A stretch of 64,000 nucleotides of DNA from Diplonema papillatum (lineage: Eukaryota > Euglenozoa > Diplonemea > Diplonemida > Diplonemidae): the NCBI GenBank assembly GCA_030068145.1, contig JAPJBO010000202.1:124001-188000 (forward strand), in the 5' to 3' direction. The number at the start of each line of letters is the position of its first letter. The first letter of the stretch is position 1. Below are positions 43,547 through 54,082 of the stretch, in pieces. The notes beneath the pieces were generated by a model. The model saw only the letters and a list, made by a program, of their open reading frames with translations. It had not been told where the DNA came from and ran no database searches. The translations under genes and the position numbers were made by a program.

Positions 43547-44285
43547 CCCATTCTCGAACACTATTAAACTTTTTGCCCATGCACATTCTGGTCTTTGTGG
43601 TGGAAATGTCATCATCGCCGTTCTCCCCGAGACATTTGCTTCGAGTTTCACCGCGAGAACAGCTGCATTCACTGTTTCGAAGACTGCCAACTTCTGGCCG
43701 CAGCATCTTTCGCCGGCCAGACTCCGGCATTTTCACTCGGTTTCTTGTGTTTCGTGTTTGTTCCATTGCTCTTCTACATATGGCGTGCGACGTCTTCACT
43801 GACTTCAGCGAGTTTCCAGCAAACTTAGCTAGCCTTGCCGCTGCGCACTTTGCAAGCAAGGCAAGCAAAGTTTGCTGGAAACTCGCTGAAGTCAAAGTGC
43901 GCAGCGGCCGTTGAGCGCCGACACAAGATTTTCTGTCTACAGCAGAAGCAGCTTACAACTTGAAGTGGCAGCTGTTACTCTTGTTGCAAGCAGTGTCCGA
44001 AAGAGTTCAAGGAGGAGTCAAGGAACGGAGTTTTTCACTCGTCTTGAAATTTCTTTCAGGCTCCTGCCTGTAGCACCGGCCCAGTCAGAGGACGTAGCAG
44101 CCAAAATTCTGCACCTTGGCCAGGGTTTGAGGAACGGATCCGACGGAAAATCGGAATCGGAAATATGTCGAACCCAAAAATGTCTGGGATCTTTTAGACG
44201 TACTGGTGGTGAGTTCGAATCCCACCCTGGGCACATTTTCAATGTTCGAGAATGGGCAAAAAGTGAAATTGTGTTCGAGAATGGG
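43547..44285. mobile_element. Possible small element bounded by TTCGAGAATGGGCAAAAAGT inverted repeats
   Basis: CCCATTCTCGAACACTATTA and ACTTTTTGCCCAT at 43548-43582 mirror TTCGAGAATGGGCAAAAAGT and TTGTGTTCGAGAATGGG at 44237-44284. Between them lie an interlocked palindrome (43801-43908) and a tRNA-like 3' fragment near 44170-44235 with GTTCGAATCCCACC. The limits are estimates. Confidence 0.5.
43801..43908 (+). repeat. Interlocked pair of perfect inverted repeats
   Basis: Arm pair A: 26 bp at 43801-43826 with its perfect complement at 43868-43893. Arm pair B: GCCGCTGCGCACTTTG at 43837-43852 with its perfect complement at 43893-43908. B starts inside loop A and pairs outside it, which is a pseudoknot topology. 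Confidence 0.9.
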
Positions 44286-47032
44286 AATTAGCTCGTGCTG
44301 CTCACGAAGCGGTACGTATCAGCACAGCTGCACAACAAAGAAGCGGCGCGTTTACGTTAACCTTCGGCGTTGTATCCGACACAGAGGGTTCGTCGCCATC
44401 CTCAGGGCAAAAGCTCGCTGGAGCCCTCATCCTCGTCCAACAGCATTTCAAGCTGAGACACCAACTAAGTATTGCTGCCCCTGCTCGTCAGCACCTTCGC
44501 AAAACACAGCACACAATGGGCGTACCGTGCGGTGCGGAGCAGCCGAGTTTGTACTCTTTATCATGGCTGGTCAGGTGTGCAGTGACTGAACTGGGGGCAA
44601 ACTGGGAAGCACTAGGGGTAAACCCGAGAAGAGTCTGGGATCACACTGAGCCAACTACTCAAGTCCATTCGCCGACACCTAACACGTGCAAAGTGTACTT
44701 CTGAGTGAACCTACCGCCCTCGGAGTCAACCTAATGCTTCATGTTCCGAAACAAGGTGCGCGTTGAAAGAAACGCGCTTACCTCTCGTTTTGTCTCAAAA
44801 CAATGCGATTCTTTTGTGCTTCCCCCAAGCTTGTGCCCTCAAAACCCGCTCACCTATTGTCAATAATACAACGAACTACGTACCGGTCCTTTGAGCCTCA
44901 AATTACTACTGGCAACATCGGGGGGTGGGGGGGGGGGCATAGTGCATAGACACGAGTCGTATACTCGTCTAAGCTCGTATCCTTCTCGTCTAACCTCGTA
45001 TTGGTTGAATGACACAATTGCGCACCACCTACGAAAACGAAGACACTGGGCTCCACAAGGTATTCCTGAGACTTCCGACACACTGTCATCGGAGAACACG
45101 TCGCGCGGAAAACCGATTTCCAATCATACCTCGACTCGAGAGCGGGAGCAAAATGCACCATCAAAACGGCATACGAGTCAAAGACTTTGACGCGGTGCCG
45201 CGACGACGTGAGCCAACCCAGGAGTTTTCTCTTTGGACACAACACTTTTTCTCCTATGCCCAAAGCAGGCCTTGCAGCCAAAATATCCCTAGTAAAGCCA
45301 CCTTAAATATATTCTCGTGTAAACTCTTATGGCGAGCTTACAAGAATCCGAGACGAGAATCCGAATTGTACACAAGAATACGACTCGTGTACACTGTATG
45401 CCTAGGGGGAAGGGGGGTGGGAGTGGGGGGATTCTGTCGGCCTCGGCTTGGCTCGTAGGATCTCTACGTGATACATGATTCGCAGGCAATTTTAACTGAC
45501 CGTGGCAATCCTCAATCCTCACGGCCGGAGAAGTGATATGTCAGAGGTTGGCAACTGAGTTGGCTCTCTCTTTTTCTTAGCACTGTTGTCCTGAAGTGTT
45601 TTCGGAACAACCATCTAACACTGTTGTAAGCACAGCGCCCCAGGTCATTTTTTTAATATGAATGAAGAAATTGACTTGTTAGCGAAACATTTGCTGCGAG
45701 AAAGACACTGTTGCCGCAGTGCAGTGTTTGTCCGTGCCTGTGTAGCTAGCAGTTTTGAAGAAGGTTTCACTCTACTGCCCACGTTTCTACCACTCATTTG
45801 GTTGTAGAAATTGCCTCCACTACCGCTGCCTATCACAGTGTAGTCTATCGTCACAGATTGTTGCCGTTCAAACTACTACCATAGTTTACAGCGGGAACTG
45901 GAGTAAAGCGCATGGCAGGACTTGGAGCTGGCCTATGGCTTTTGTTGACCCCTTCCTCCGGTCCGGCTCGTGCATCTCCATCTCAAACAAAAGCGGATAC
46001 TTACAAACAAACGAAGGGGAAGAACACCGACCACGAGGCTATGACTGCCGCTGGGACGAAGTCACGCCACCAGCCCCGGGCGGAGGGTGGGAAAAATAAC
46101 AGGGAAGGACTGACATTTTATAATCCCTGTTGGTTTGGGCTAGTTCAGGAGTGCTACCTTTTACCGGAATAATACTCCCCCGAGCCTCCCGAATTATTCT
46201 GGTGGATTCGGGAGGCTCAGCTAGCCATGCGCCTTGCTCTTATTCCACAAGCGAAATCAGGTTTATTGAGGGTCTTCCGTGGCTGAAGGTTTTTGACGGT
46301 AGTGAACTAGCAAGAAGCCGGGTCAAATAATGTCAGTCATACCTCCTGATTCATTTCTTCGCTTAGCAGGAGAATCACACCGAGAAACAGTTGAAGACAC
46401 GAGCCAAAACCATAGTGCGATGAGTGAACTATTACTACTGCTCATCCCCGCGCGCGACTCTTTTCTATTGCACCCCCCCCGCCCCTATTTTTTTCAGGTT
46501 TTCATTTTTGTTGTCCTCTCGGGGTTATCTGTCTTTTCTTGTCTTCAAATGCCAGTTTTCTCCATCCATTCTATCGAGCTTCGATTTGACCGAGCCACCT
46601 TTTTTCCGCCTTCATGATCAAGAAGATGCAGCAGGAGTTACGAAACCGATGCAGTCAGCCGCAGCATGCACAGCTTGTGTGGAGTTCGCATTTTGTTTGC
46701 GTCGGGAATCGGTATTTACCGGACCCCGTGGACCTCTGCAGTACCGCTGGGCCTGGTCTGTCCCACGGCCGAGAAGAAACGGTCCTCGGTCGCACAGTGA
46801 AGAGCTTCAGTAGCTCGATTCCGGCCCTCAGATGACATAAAAGCAGCAGCAGTGCTCTGGTTGAGCTGCCTCAGCAGCCAGACAGCGGTGCAGGGGGGAG
46901 GAGGGTGGTGAGTCTTCGTTCGCTTTAGGGCAGGCATGGGAACCCGTTCCCTGAACTGCGGACTGTCGGGCCTCGGTTAGACTCGTGTCTGTGCAGTGGG
47001 GTCTGCGGCAAGCACAGACCGGTATCGGACAA
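44286..47032. other. About 2.7 kb without a recognisable gene
   Basis: No domain found. CTCGTCTAA/CTCGTAT short repeats occur near 44950-45000. A hairpin with 13-bp arms (GAGCCTCCCGAAT) lies at 46182-46218. The promoter of the permease exon 1a should lie near the end of this stretch, but I see no reliable motif. Confidence 0.45.
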
Positions 47033-47196
47033 ATGGAAAGTTGTGTGGGTTCGTCACAAGAGAGCACTCCGACCGATGTCATAAACGCACCTTCCGATGG
47101 AGGCGACGAAACCAACGCGCTGCTGCCCACGCAAGCTGGTCGGCAGCCCGGCACGCTAGCGGGAACGTATGCGAACGTCTTGAAAAATATTATCGG
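47033..47196 (+). CDS. Amino-acid permease, alternative first exon 1a
   Basis: From the ATG at 47033 the frame codes 54 residues plus two bases. It starts MESCVGSSQES and ends GTYANVLKNIIG at a GTGTGT donor (47197). The end is the conserved AAAP start of the first membrane helix, where the chain would go on to GSGMLAIPYAF. The split phase (GG|G) fits the acceptor of the large exon at 52303 exactly. A second exon with the same kind of ending (exon 1b) lies at 48510-48832. The two would give proteins that differ only in the cytosolic N-terminus. Alternatively 1a is the remnant of a duplicated gene whose second exon was lost. Confidence 0.6.
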
Positions 47197-47257
47197 GTGT
47201 GTGCATCACTTCCTTTCTTGTTTGTTTTCAAGTACCAGAATAGACCGAACCTGCGTA

Positions 47258-47940
47258 GGGTGACGTGTGTAATTGTCACTCCCAATCTGACACTTGGGGG
47301 TCAGTTATAAACGTAGGTGACAATTTTAGCTGCCACTGTGTATACACCTGAGGATGACTGAAGACTGTCTCTTTACTGAAGGTAACCCACCCAGCCGCAC
47401 CACAAATACATGAAACGCCATCACGAGCAGGAGCAGAATACGAATACGACATCATAGCGTGCAAATAGCGATCCTGCGTTTACCAGAAAGCAGACGTTAT
47501 TGACGTTGACAAGAAGTACTGAAAAGGTAGTCCAGTTTACAAAGGATTTGGCCTGGTTGTAGCCGTGTTCCAATGTGAGTTGAACGTTGGCTCCGTTTCA
47601 CCCCGTCCCGTTTAGTATTCTGTTTGTACTTTCCCCGTGGTCCCCAGTGACCGTCCCGACGACGGCTTGTTTCCCATGTGCATCTTGCCCCGTTTTGTTT
47701 GTTTGTACCTCCCAGTTAACGCTGCCCTCGGTCGGCAGAGCGACCTGATGCCAGTGCTGCCTTCGACGCCTCAAGGGCGTAGAGCGAATAAACGGCAACG
47801 AGAAATTCCATGCAAAAACTCAAGTCATCCGCCGGCACGTTTTGATGGCGTTTCATGTATTTGTGGTGCTGCTGCTGGTAAAGAGACAGTCTTCTGTTGT
47901 CCCGTTGTGCATACATGGTGACGATTATCACACGTCACCC
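47258..47940. mobile_element. 683-bp MITE with long terminal inverted repeats and TA target site
   Basis: Ends GGGTGACGTGTG ... CACACGTCACCC, flanked by TA at 47256-47257 and 47941-47942, as for Tc1/mariner-like elements. The inverted similarity continues inward: ATGGCGTTTCATGTATTTGT and AAAGAGACAGTCTTC occur on the right, and their complements on the left near 47360-47420. No transposase inside. It lies between exons 1a and 1b of the permease. Confidence 0.8.
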
Positions 47941-47965
47941 TATTTGCGCATTTATTTGCTAGTAG

Positions 47966-48005
47966 GCATGGCGAACATCTGCGCAACGTCTTGGGAAACA
48001 TTATC
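47966..48005 (+). pseudogene. Partial exon-1-like copy of the permease
   Basis: GGCGAACATCTGCGCAACGT and the following 20 bases resemble the end of exon 1a (GCGAACGTCTTGAAAAATAT). The frame and the GT donor are lost (GGGGCTG). Probably a partial duplication. Confidence 0.45.
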
Positions 48006-48509
48006 GGGGCTGTGGAACACTAGTGCCACCAACAACCCTCCCCCCGAGGTTCTCTGCTCCTTCTAGTAGCACGGGTGGTCCTGACTGTGACGAGCTACGA
48101 ACAGCCGCCTGACAAACTAGACTCACACCGCTGTCCTGTCTGCAGACACTCAGGTTCCGCGCTGATGATGGTCCGACTTGTCCGTGAGTTACAGGACCGA
48201 AACACGGCGCAGACGGGACCAGTGCGGTGTTGAGCACATACCCATTCCAAGCATGTTCTTGCAATCCCACCGAGGTTCTCTGCTCGTGCAGAGAGTGTAC
48301 TCGAAAATCAGACAACGACATCGGGCGCGTGGTCTGTTTGGTTACATCGGGCGCGTGGTCTGTTTGGTTCTGGACCCCCGGACTTGCCCTTTTGCCCGTG
48401 GCAGGTGCAAGCGGCTGAACGAAGAAAGATCCGTTAAAAGAAGAAGAAGAAAAAGAAAGCAAAGAAGGCGGGGATATCGGGCGATGCAAACGAAAGTCAT
48501 TTTCTCCGG

Positions 48510-48832
48510 ATGACCGCACAAGGGGTGGAGGCAGAAGGGGAAGCTGAAGGAGCCATGTCGAACTTAGCCGTGTCGTCGTCCGCCGTCCGACCGCGGTGGG
48601 CTGCAGGGAGTGCTGCGGGGGACGTCGGCCTTTCGTCTTCAGGGGGAAGCGTCTGCGCTGAGCACTCGTCGGTTCAGGAAATGGCCATTTTCGTGGGCTC
48701 CGCGGACTTGTTGCATCCCTTGCCGGGGCACGGTGCCTCGTCAGAGGCCTCCGGGTTGATACGTGAAAAAGTCGAGAAGCAACCTGGCTCCGTACTTGGA
48801 ACCTACATTAACATTCTCAAGAACATTGTTGG
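48510..48832 (+). CDS. Amino-acid permease, alternative first exon 1b
   Basis: From the ATG at 48510 the frame codes 107 residues plus two bases. It is acidic and Ser/Gly-rich, with no signal peptide, and ends EKQPGSVLGTYINILKNIVG at a GTATGC donor (48833). With the 52303 acceptor it yields IVGSGMLAIPYAFSLAG, a textbook AAAP first helix. The intron is 3.47 kb and contains a dispersed repeat and a foldback-like element. A later ATG within the exon (48555) could be used as well. It is the more proximal of two first exons, so I regard it as the better candidate for the main form. Confidence 0.7.
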
Positions 48833-48954
48833 GTATGCTGTCATCCCCACCACACGCCCTCCCATCTCTTTACATCGGGCCTCGCCTTTGTTTGTTCGGG
48901 AAGAGGACTTCCGTGTTTTTTTGCTGTCGTCGCCCTCTTTTTGTACGCACCTGC

Positions 48955-49155
48955 TTTGTAGGAAATACATGAGGAGGCTGCCAGCTGCAAAAGATCAAAG
49001 GAGGTAAATGTGCTGTAGCCCGCACGAAACACAGGTGAATCTGGGTTCAGTGGCGGGCGTACGCGTTCAACAAAAAAGACCCACTTTGTAGTTGTATTGT
49101 TTCTCCCCCTCTAGCCTCCTTCGAAGTAAGCACAACGGCAGCCCCTCGAGTATTT
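48955..49155 (+). repeat. Dispersed repeat of about 200 bp, copy 1 (partner 59545-59763)
   Basis: Shares long blocks such as AAAGGAGGTAAATGTGCTGT and CTTTGTAGTTGTATTGTTTC with 59545-59763, same orientation, about 85 percent alike by eye. It starts some 120 bp behind the exon 1b donor. Confidence 0.85.
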
Positions 49156-50260
49156 TGTGTTACCAATGCATTGTTGGTACTAAAAATTAGTAGTTGGCAG
49201 CGTAGTACTACATGAAACTTACCAAAGCTTCCGCTAGTGCGCACAAACAAACTATCTGTAGCCATACTATTTTTATGGAGGAAAAGCTCCCGCACGTCCC
49301 GATCGAGCAAGGAAGGGTATGCTTCACGAAGAAGTTGCAGATGAGTCGCCACGTACCCCCGCGAGCTGCCGGTGATCGTTTTCAGAGCGAAGGTTTTCTT
49401 GCCCAACACTGGTTGCCAGCGCGTTCTCTGCGCATTCTAAGGTTGGGGGTTAGTAGTTGATAGAGTGAGGTGACCTGAGACCAGACGTGTCGTCACCAGT
49501 GCACGAGCAACCTTCTTGCCCTGCCCCTGTCCCGAAAACAGTGTGCGTGGTTGGAAAGACGCACTAGCTCACTGTCGACATAAGCTTCGCTCCCCAAGGG
49601 TCGCAACGGCTTATCACGTGGGCGGCCCTGAGAATACCCCCCTTCAGGGTGATACTACTGATTTACTTCTAACCATCTTTAACGCTCTTGACCTTTTCCC
49701 AGGAATCGGTCGCCTCTGCTCTCGTACCAGTGCACAACGGAGGGGTGGAGTGGTACCCCCCGGCAAACGGTGAGGTACATCTCAATGCGACGTCTGGGCA
49801 GGGTTTTCGGGGGGTCCGGTGCACATTAAGCAAGCACAGATCACAGGGAGAGACACCTTCGGCTGAAAATAGACACCTTTGCAAACAGATCAGTAGGAAA
49901 AGCTTGGGCCGGTATGGCAGGCTGATTCGAGGGCGGCAGACTCAGGGATGTGGGCTTGAGTTCAGCTACACACCCCCCTCCCGTCGCCCCTCAAGGGTCA
50001 ACCCCCTGGCTTCCAGAAAAACACCCTGTCGAGGGGGCGCTAAAGGAGGGGGGCGTTGTTTCAACTCGTATGCAAACCCCCCCCACACGATACGGGCTAC
50101 ATGGCAACCCCTGCTCAACATGTATGCACGTGGGGGCCCAGGGCCACATTCATTGCGAATGTGTTGAGTGAAAGAGTACGTACAGTAGTGAGTAGAGAAG
50201 AGAACGAGTGTAAAAGAAAGGAGGCAGCACGGACCACCAGACCCAGCGGAGACCACCGCA
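49156..50260. other. Intron sequence; no gene
   Basis: Part of the permease intron. No coding region recognised. Confidence 0.5.
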
Positions 50261-50907
50261 AAATAGCTATTTTTTTGCCCGAGAGAAAAGTTGTTTTCTT
50301 GCACGAGAGTTTTCCGGATTGCCACGAGGGCCCCCCGGGGTGGGGGGGGCCCGAGTGGCAATCCGGAAAACTCGAGTGCAAGAAAACAACTTCTCGAGGC
50401 AAGAAGATGGTTTTTCCACCTGCCAGACGACTTTGACACACTGCGAGAGGCTACTTTTAGGGACAAGAACGATGCGACAGATGCCGTATTTGCGTACGCC
50501 TGATCTGTGATGAAAGAAGAAACAAGGGTTTGGAGTGCACACTGATCTACTCGAAGAAGAGCACGAGTCAGTGTTAAATGAACGCTGCACCTGGATGCGT
50601 CTTGAGTGCTGAAGTTCAGTACGGCACCGCTGCCTACTGTAATGTTGTGCACGACCGTGGGCACGGCTTGTGGCACAGGACCTTTGGGTCCTTTGCCCAG
50701 ATCCGGCGCAAGGTTCTCGTGCACGAGATCAGGCCAGTGTAGCGCTGTTCGTACTTTGCCTGGCTCGCCGTGCCCAGCAACTCGTTTTCCCGAGCTTCGG
50801 CGGCGAGTTTCGCAACATCTTTCTTTGTCTTTGGCATCCTCACCCCTGAGATCGTGTTGGAAGTGCCGGAATTGTGTCGGAATTGTGACGGAAAACCAAA
50901 AGTGTCT

Positions 50908-51342
50908 ACAGTGAAGAAAAGTCGCCCACAGTGAAGAAAAGTCCGCCCACAGTGAAGAAAAGTCCGCCCACAGTGAAGAAAAGTCCGCCCACAGTGAAGA
51001 AAAGTCCGCCCACAGTGAAGAAAAGTCCGCCCACAGTGAAGAAAAGTCCGCCCACAGTGAAGAAAAGTCCGCCCACAGTGAAGAAAAGTCCGCCCACAGT
51101 GAAGAAAAGTCCGCCCACAGTGAAGAAAAGTCCGCCCACAGTGAAGAAAAGTCCGCCCACAGTGAAGAAAAGTCCGCCCACAGTGAAGAAAAGTCCGCCC
51201 ACAGTGAAGAAAAGTCCGCCCACAGTGAAGAAAAGTCCGCCCACAGTGAAGAAAAGTCCGCCCACAGTGAAGAAAAGTCCGCCCACAGTGAAGAAAAGTC
51301 CGCCCACAGTGAAGAAAAGTCCGCCCACAGTGAAGAAAAGTA
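50908..51342 (+). repeat. 21-bp tandem array, unit CCCACAGTGAAGAAAAGTCCG
   Basis: About 20 nearly identical copies of a 21-bp unit (CCCACAGTGAAGAAAAGTCC plus G). Because 21 is a multiple of three, all frames without a stop stay open. Seven-residue repeats such as KKSPPTV on the plus and FSSLWAD on the minus strand then arise automatically. Confidence 0.97.
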
Positions 51343-51423
51343 GCCTACAAGCAGTGTAGAAAAGTCGGCGGGCAGGTGGAAAAACAATTTACTGCCTGTC
51401 ACCTGACTTTTCTGCATCCTTGA

Positions 51424-51616
51424 GAGCTACTTTTCTTACACGCATAGCTACTTTTCTTGCACGCATAACTACTTTTCTTGCACGCATAACTACTTTTCTT
51501 GCACGCATAACTACTTTTCTTGCACGCATAACTACTTTTCTTGCACGCATAACTACTTTTCTTGCACGCATAACTACTTTTCTTGCACGCATAACTACTT
51601 TTCTTGCACGCATAGC
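51424..51616 (+). repeat. 21-bp tandem array, unit ACTACTTTTCTTGCACGCATA
   Basis: About nine copies of another 21-bp unit (ACTACTTTTCTTGCACGCAT plus A). Its TTTTCTTGCAC core is also part of the terminal hairpins of the surrounding element. Confidence 0.97.
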
Positions 51617-52302
51617 AGTTTTGGTTTCCAGGTGCATTTGTGGGCAATACAGGTGCATTCGTGGGCAATCCGGTGTCTTCGTGGGCAATTCAGGTGCATT
51701 CCTGTGGAAGTCACAGTGCCAAAGAACAGCAAGGGACAAGGTTGACGCGCATGATCTGACACTACTGAGCGAACGGAAGAATGATTCGAATGGCAGGACC
51801 AGCTCATTCGTTGCAGGATGCGGAGCAGGAGTCGGAGACCGCCAGTGCCATGGAAACTTGGGAAGCTGACGTGCAGCGTACATTGTGTGAGCCGACTGTG
51901 CTGTTGTACACGACAGGAACTTGGCCAGTAGCTGGTGTGTGGCACGCCATCTTTCTTGGCCTTCGGCGTCCCCCACACCCTGTGTGTAGCTCTCTCGGAC
52001 GCAGAAAAGCCAGGTGATGCGGCAGTAAAGCAATCTTCTTACCTCGAGACGTCGTTTTCTTGCACTCGGTTTTCCAGATTGCCACTCGAGCCCTGCGGGC
52101 TCTCGTGGCAATCTGGAAAACCTCGTGCAAGAAACCGACTTTTCTCTCGGTGAATAAATAGCTATTTCTTTCCCCTACCTTACCCACAAAACCCCGGAAT
52201 TTCCCATTCATGAACGGTCACACGGAGACCCTAAAACCCCGGAATTTCAAGCGAACTTTAACTCTAAAACCAGCACCAATAACAACGACCCCCCCCACAC
52301 AG

Positions 52303-53464
52303 GTCGGGCATGCTGGCAATTCCGTACGCGTTTTCCTTGGCCGGCTACGGCACCGGGCTGGCGATGTTCGTGTTAATCCAAGTCGCTGCAGTGACCAATT
52401 TGTACTTCATCATGAAGAGCTGCGATATGGTCCGCGCCGTCGGCGTCGATCCGACCAGCTATCTTTCGATGGCGAACACGGCTTGGGGGACCAGAGCTGG
52501 ACAACTGGTGGAGGTTGTCGTCACTTGCTACACGTGGTCCACCCTTATTGCCTACGGGGTGCTGTTCGTTCAGTTTTTCCAAGATCCTATCGACGGTCTC
52601 GGGGCCCCTGGCTGGGTGTCAGGAAAGGTATTCATCCTGTGCGTGAGCTTCGTCGTATTACTCCCCCTGTGCTGCATGGAACACATCGAAATGCTCAAGC
52701 TGACGTCCGTTGCCGGGAACGCGGTTCTCGCCTACACAGTCTGCTTGGTCATCGCCCACTACTTCGAGCACGGGCATCAAGAATCAGCTGGGCCCGCCGT
52801 TCCCTTTTCCGCAGGCCTTGGCCTTCTTCAAGCGCTTCCCACGTTGGTTTTCGCTTACAACTTCCATTACAACATGCCGGTGTACTATCGGGACCTCCGA
52901 GAGCGGAGCATCCGGAAAATGGTGTTCATCATCCTTGCCGTGTATGCGACCGTCACTGTGATGTACGTGGCCATTGCGTTGGCGGGGTATTTCGCCTTCG
53001 CGGACGAGACGAAGAGCAACATCGTGAATAACTTGCCCCACGGCGCGTCGGTGACCGTCTGCAAAATCCTGCTGGGCATCATGATCCTGTTCACGTTCCC
53101 GGTCATTCAGTACGCCACGCGCGGCTCGATCTCACGGCTGATGGCACGGGGCCCTTCCGCCGTCGGCACCGGGCTGCGGCAGAGGGTGTCCGTCGGCGTC
53201 GTCACCATCGCGCTCGCGCTGTTCGTCTCGGCGGTCACGCCCAACATCGGCGTCGTGCTCGCCGTCAACGGCGCGGTCTTCGGCGTCACGCAGCAGTACC
53301 TAGTCCCGTCGCTGGCTTTTTGGAAGCTTTCCGCCGGCACGTCGCTCGACATCCCGCCGTGGCAGCGCTCTCTAGCCCTTGTCGTCTTCTGCCTCGGCCT
53401 CTGCGTGGGCGTCCTCGGCCTCGTCGGCACGATAACCAACCTCGCCCAGGGCACGTCCCGCTAG
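52303..53464 (+). CDS. Amino-acid permease (AAAP/Aa_trans type), main exon 2
   Basis: The exon begins at an acceptor (CCCACACAG) and codes 386 residues to the TAG at 53462-53464. It starts GSGMLAIPYAFSLAGYG, the conserved first helix of amino acid/auxin permeases. About ten more hydrophobic segments follow, including LPTLVFAYNFHYNMPVYYRD, a loop typical of the family, and FTFPVIQYATRG. The protein should sit in the plasma membrane or a vacuole/lysosome membrane and move neutral amino acids with protons. The substrate cannot be read from sequence. The first ATG inside (52310) would give a protein without its N-terminus, so splicing from exon 1a or 1b is expected. Joined length is about 440-493 residues, normal for the family. 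Confidence 0.9.
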
Positions 53465-53535
53465 CGCCGGGCTCGTATCCTCTCTCACAGCGGGACTGCT
53501 AGTCCCGCCGCCGCCGGAAAAAAAAAAAAAGAAAG
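53465..53535 (+). other. Permease 3' flank with hairpin and A-run
   Basis: A GCGGGACT/AGTCCCGC hairpin at 53490-53509 and an A-run at 53519-53530 follow the stop codon. They could belong to the 3' end of the transcript. Confidence 0.4.
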
Positions 53536-53568
53536 CTCCGCTATCCCGACCACGTTTCCCTGCCCGTG
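53536..53568 (+). repeat. 33-bp target-site duplication, left
   Basis: CTCCGCTATCCCGACCACGT followed by 13 more bases, identical to 54050-54082. Confidence 0.92.
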
Positions 53569-54049
53569 ATCGCAATCATCGCCAATGAGCCAGACCCGCG
53601 GGAATGGAAGGCGGTGCCGCTAGTTGTAGACACGTTCGGGGCCTGGTGCCCAGGAGCAATCACGGAGCTGCGGCACATTGCCCGCGCCAACGCCCTCCGT
53701 GAAGACCGGACCGTTTCGGCCGCCTGCCAGGACCTCTTCCACCGCTTGAGCTTCGTCATAGCCCGAGGGGTGGCAAGGATCGTCGTCATTGCATCTGGTG
53801 GGGCGCGACCGGACGAAGCGGATCCACCCTGATGCAGGGGGTAGAGTCACTGCATCGCGGGGTTTTTTACCGGGTCGGACCTGTTAGCAGTCACGCGCAG
53901 GCCAGTCCCGTGTCGCTGTAAGACAGGCGTTCACAGTGTGCTGAAGAAGCATTTCTTTGGACTACCGCTCCGGAAGCAACCGGATACCGGCAGCCCCGCT
54001 GTACCAACATGGCAAGTACAGTGTCCCGCGCTCCAAAAAAAAAAAAACC
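53569..54049 (+). mobile_element. 5'-truncated RLE-type LINE insertion with poly(A)
   Basis: A 481-bp insertion between perfect 33-bp direct repeats. The first part codes the LINE tail (WKAVPLVVDTFGAWCPGAIT and on to GARPDEADPP), ending in TGA at 53830-53832. The 3' UTR matches 1066-1273. A 13-base poly(A) closes it at 54035-54047. This is a classic target-primed insertion, and the intact duplication suggests it is fairly young. The length of the duplication is a property of this LINE's integration. Confidence 0.92.
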
Positions 54050-54082
54050 CTCCGCTATCCCGACCACGTTTCCCTGCCCGTG
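54050..54082 (+). repeat. 33-bp target-site duplication, right
   Basis: Identical to 53536-53568; begins just after the poly(A) and two C residues. Confidence 0.92.

Larger units (their letters stand above)
50261..52167. mobile_element. Foldback-like element with hairpin termini and nested inverted repeats
   Basis: About 70-bp ends (AATAGCTATTT, CGAGAGAAAAG, TTTCTTGCACGAG, GATTGCCACGAG) are inverted at 52098-52167. Each end is itself one arm of a hairpin: 50287-50392 left, 52050-52135 right. A second inverted pair lies inside (GGTTTTTCCACCTGCC at 50409-50424; complement at 51371-51386). Between them are two 21-bp arrays. The element sits in the permease intron and encodes no recognisable transposase. 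Confidence 0.7.

Noticed and set aside
49966-51417. 483-residue minus frame with FSSLWAD repeats and 142-residue plus frame with KKSPPTV repeats
   Set aside because: Both are forced by a 21-bp tandem array with no stop in those frames. The rest of the frames shows no domain.
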